From Deltaproteobacteria bacterium (lineage in GTDB: Bacteria > Myxococcota_A > UBA796 > UBA2385): a stretch of 5,271 bases of DNA. The stretch covers positions 1 through 5,271 of the forward strand of contig RFKJ01000805.1 in assembly GCA_003694325.1 (NCBI GenBank). Direction: 5' to 3'. Position 1 is the stretch's first letter. Each line of letters opens with the position of its first letter. Shown piece after piece: positions 5,239 through 5,271 of the stretch. A program made the position numbers and the translations under genes. The notes beneath the pieces are model-generated. The model ran no database searches. It saw nothing but the letters and a program-made list of their open reading frames with translations, and was not told where the DNA came from.

Positions 5239-5271
5239 GCGACATCCTCCCCCAACCCCTCACCCCAACGA
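5239..5271. other. Downstream end of the window, no feature
   Basis: These 33 bases after the last stop are C-rich (two CCCCAAC/CACCCCAAC runs). They hold no stem-loop with a T tract and no start codon with a ribosome binding site. Whether the operon continues past the window cannot be told. Confidence 0.5.

Overview
The window is GC-rich bacterial DNA with strong G/C preference at third codon positions, Shine-Dalgarno-led genes and lipoprotein signal peptides. This fits a Gram-negative, high-GC lineage such as Myxococcota or a related deltaproteobacterial group. That placement is an inference from style alone; there is no rRNA or marker gene.

Layout. Positions 1 to about 540 appear non-coding. 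The first 330 bases are full of short repeats: alternating TGCCGG/CCGGCA hexamers that form hairpins, a three-copy 19-bp tandem repeat, and a 26-bp dispersed repeat. A less GC-rich stretch (about 340-417) ends in an uninterrupted run of 13 G (418-430). All four genes lie on the + strand: a small unrecognised, probably beta-rich protein (541-963); a large protein with the hallmarks of a clan GH-A (TIM-barrel, retaining) glycoside hydrolase (1002-3425); and two lipoproteins (3422-4336 and 4333-5238). The last 33 bases hold no visible terminator.

How the genes fit together. The hydrolase and the two lipoproteins are joined by two successive ATGA stop/start overlaps, so they are almost certainly cotranscribed and translationally coupled. 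The small gene lies 38 bases upstream with no visible terminator between, and may belong to the same transcript. The two lipoproteins are divergent paralogs with the same order of motifs and four corresponding cysteines. A reasonable hypothesis is a cell-surface glycan-handling cassette: an enzyme plus two membrane-anchored, aromatic-rich accessory proteins. Substrate and function cannot be read from the sequence. The main doubts are the true N-terminus of the hydrolase, whose first ~120 residues look unlike a real protein and carry no export signal, and the promoter/start arrangement around the G13 tract.
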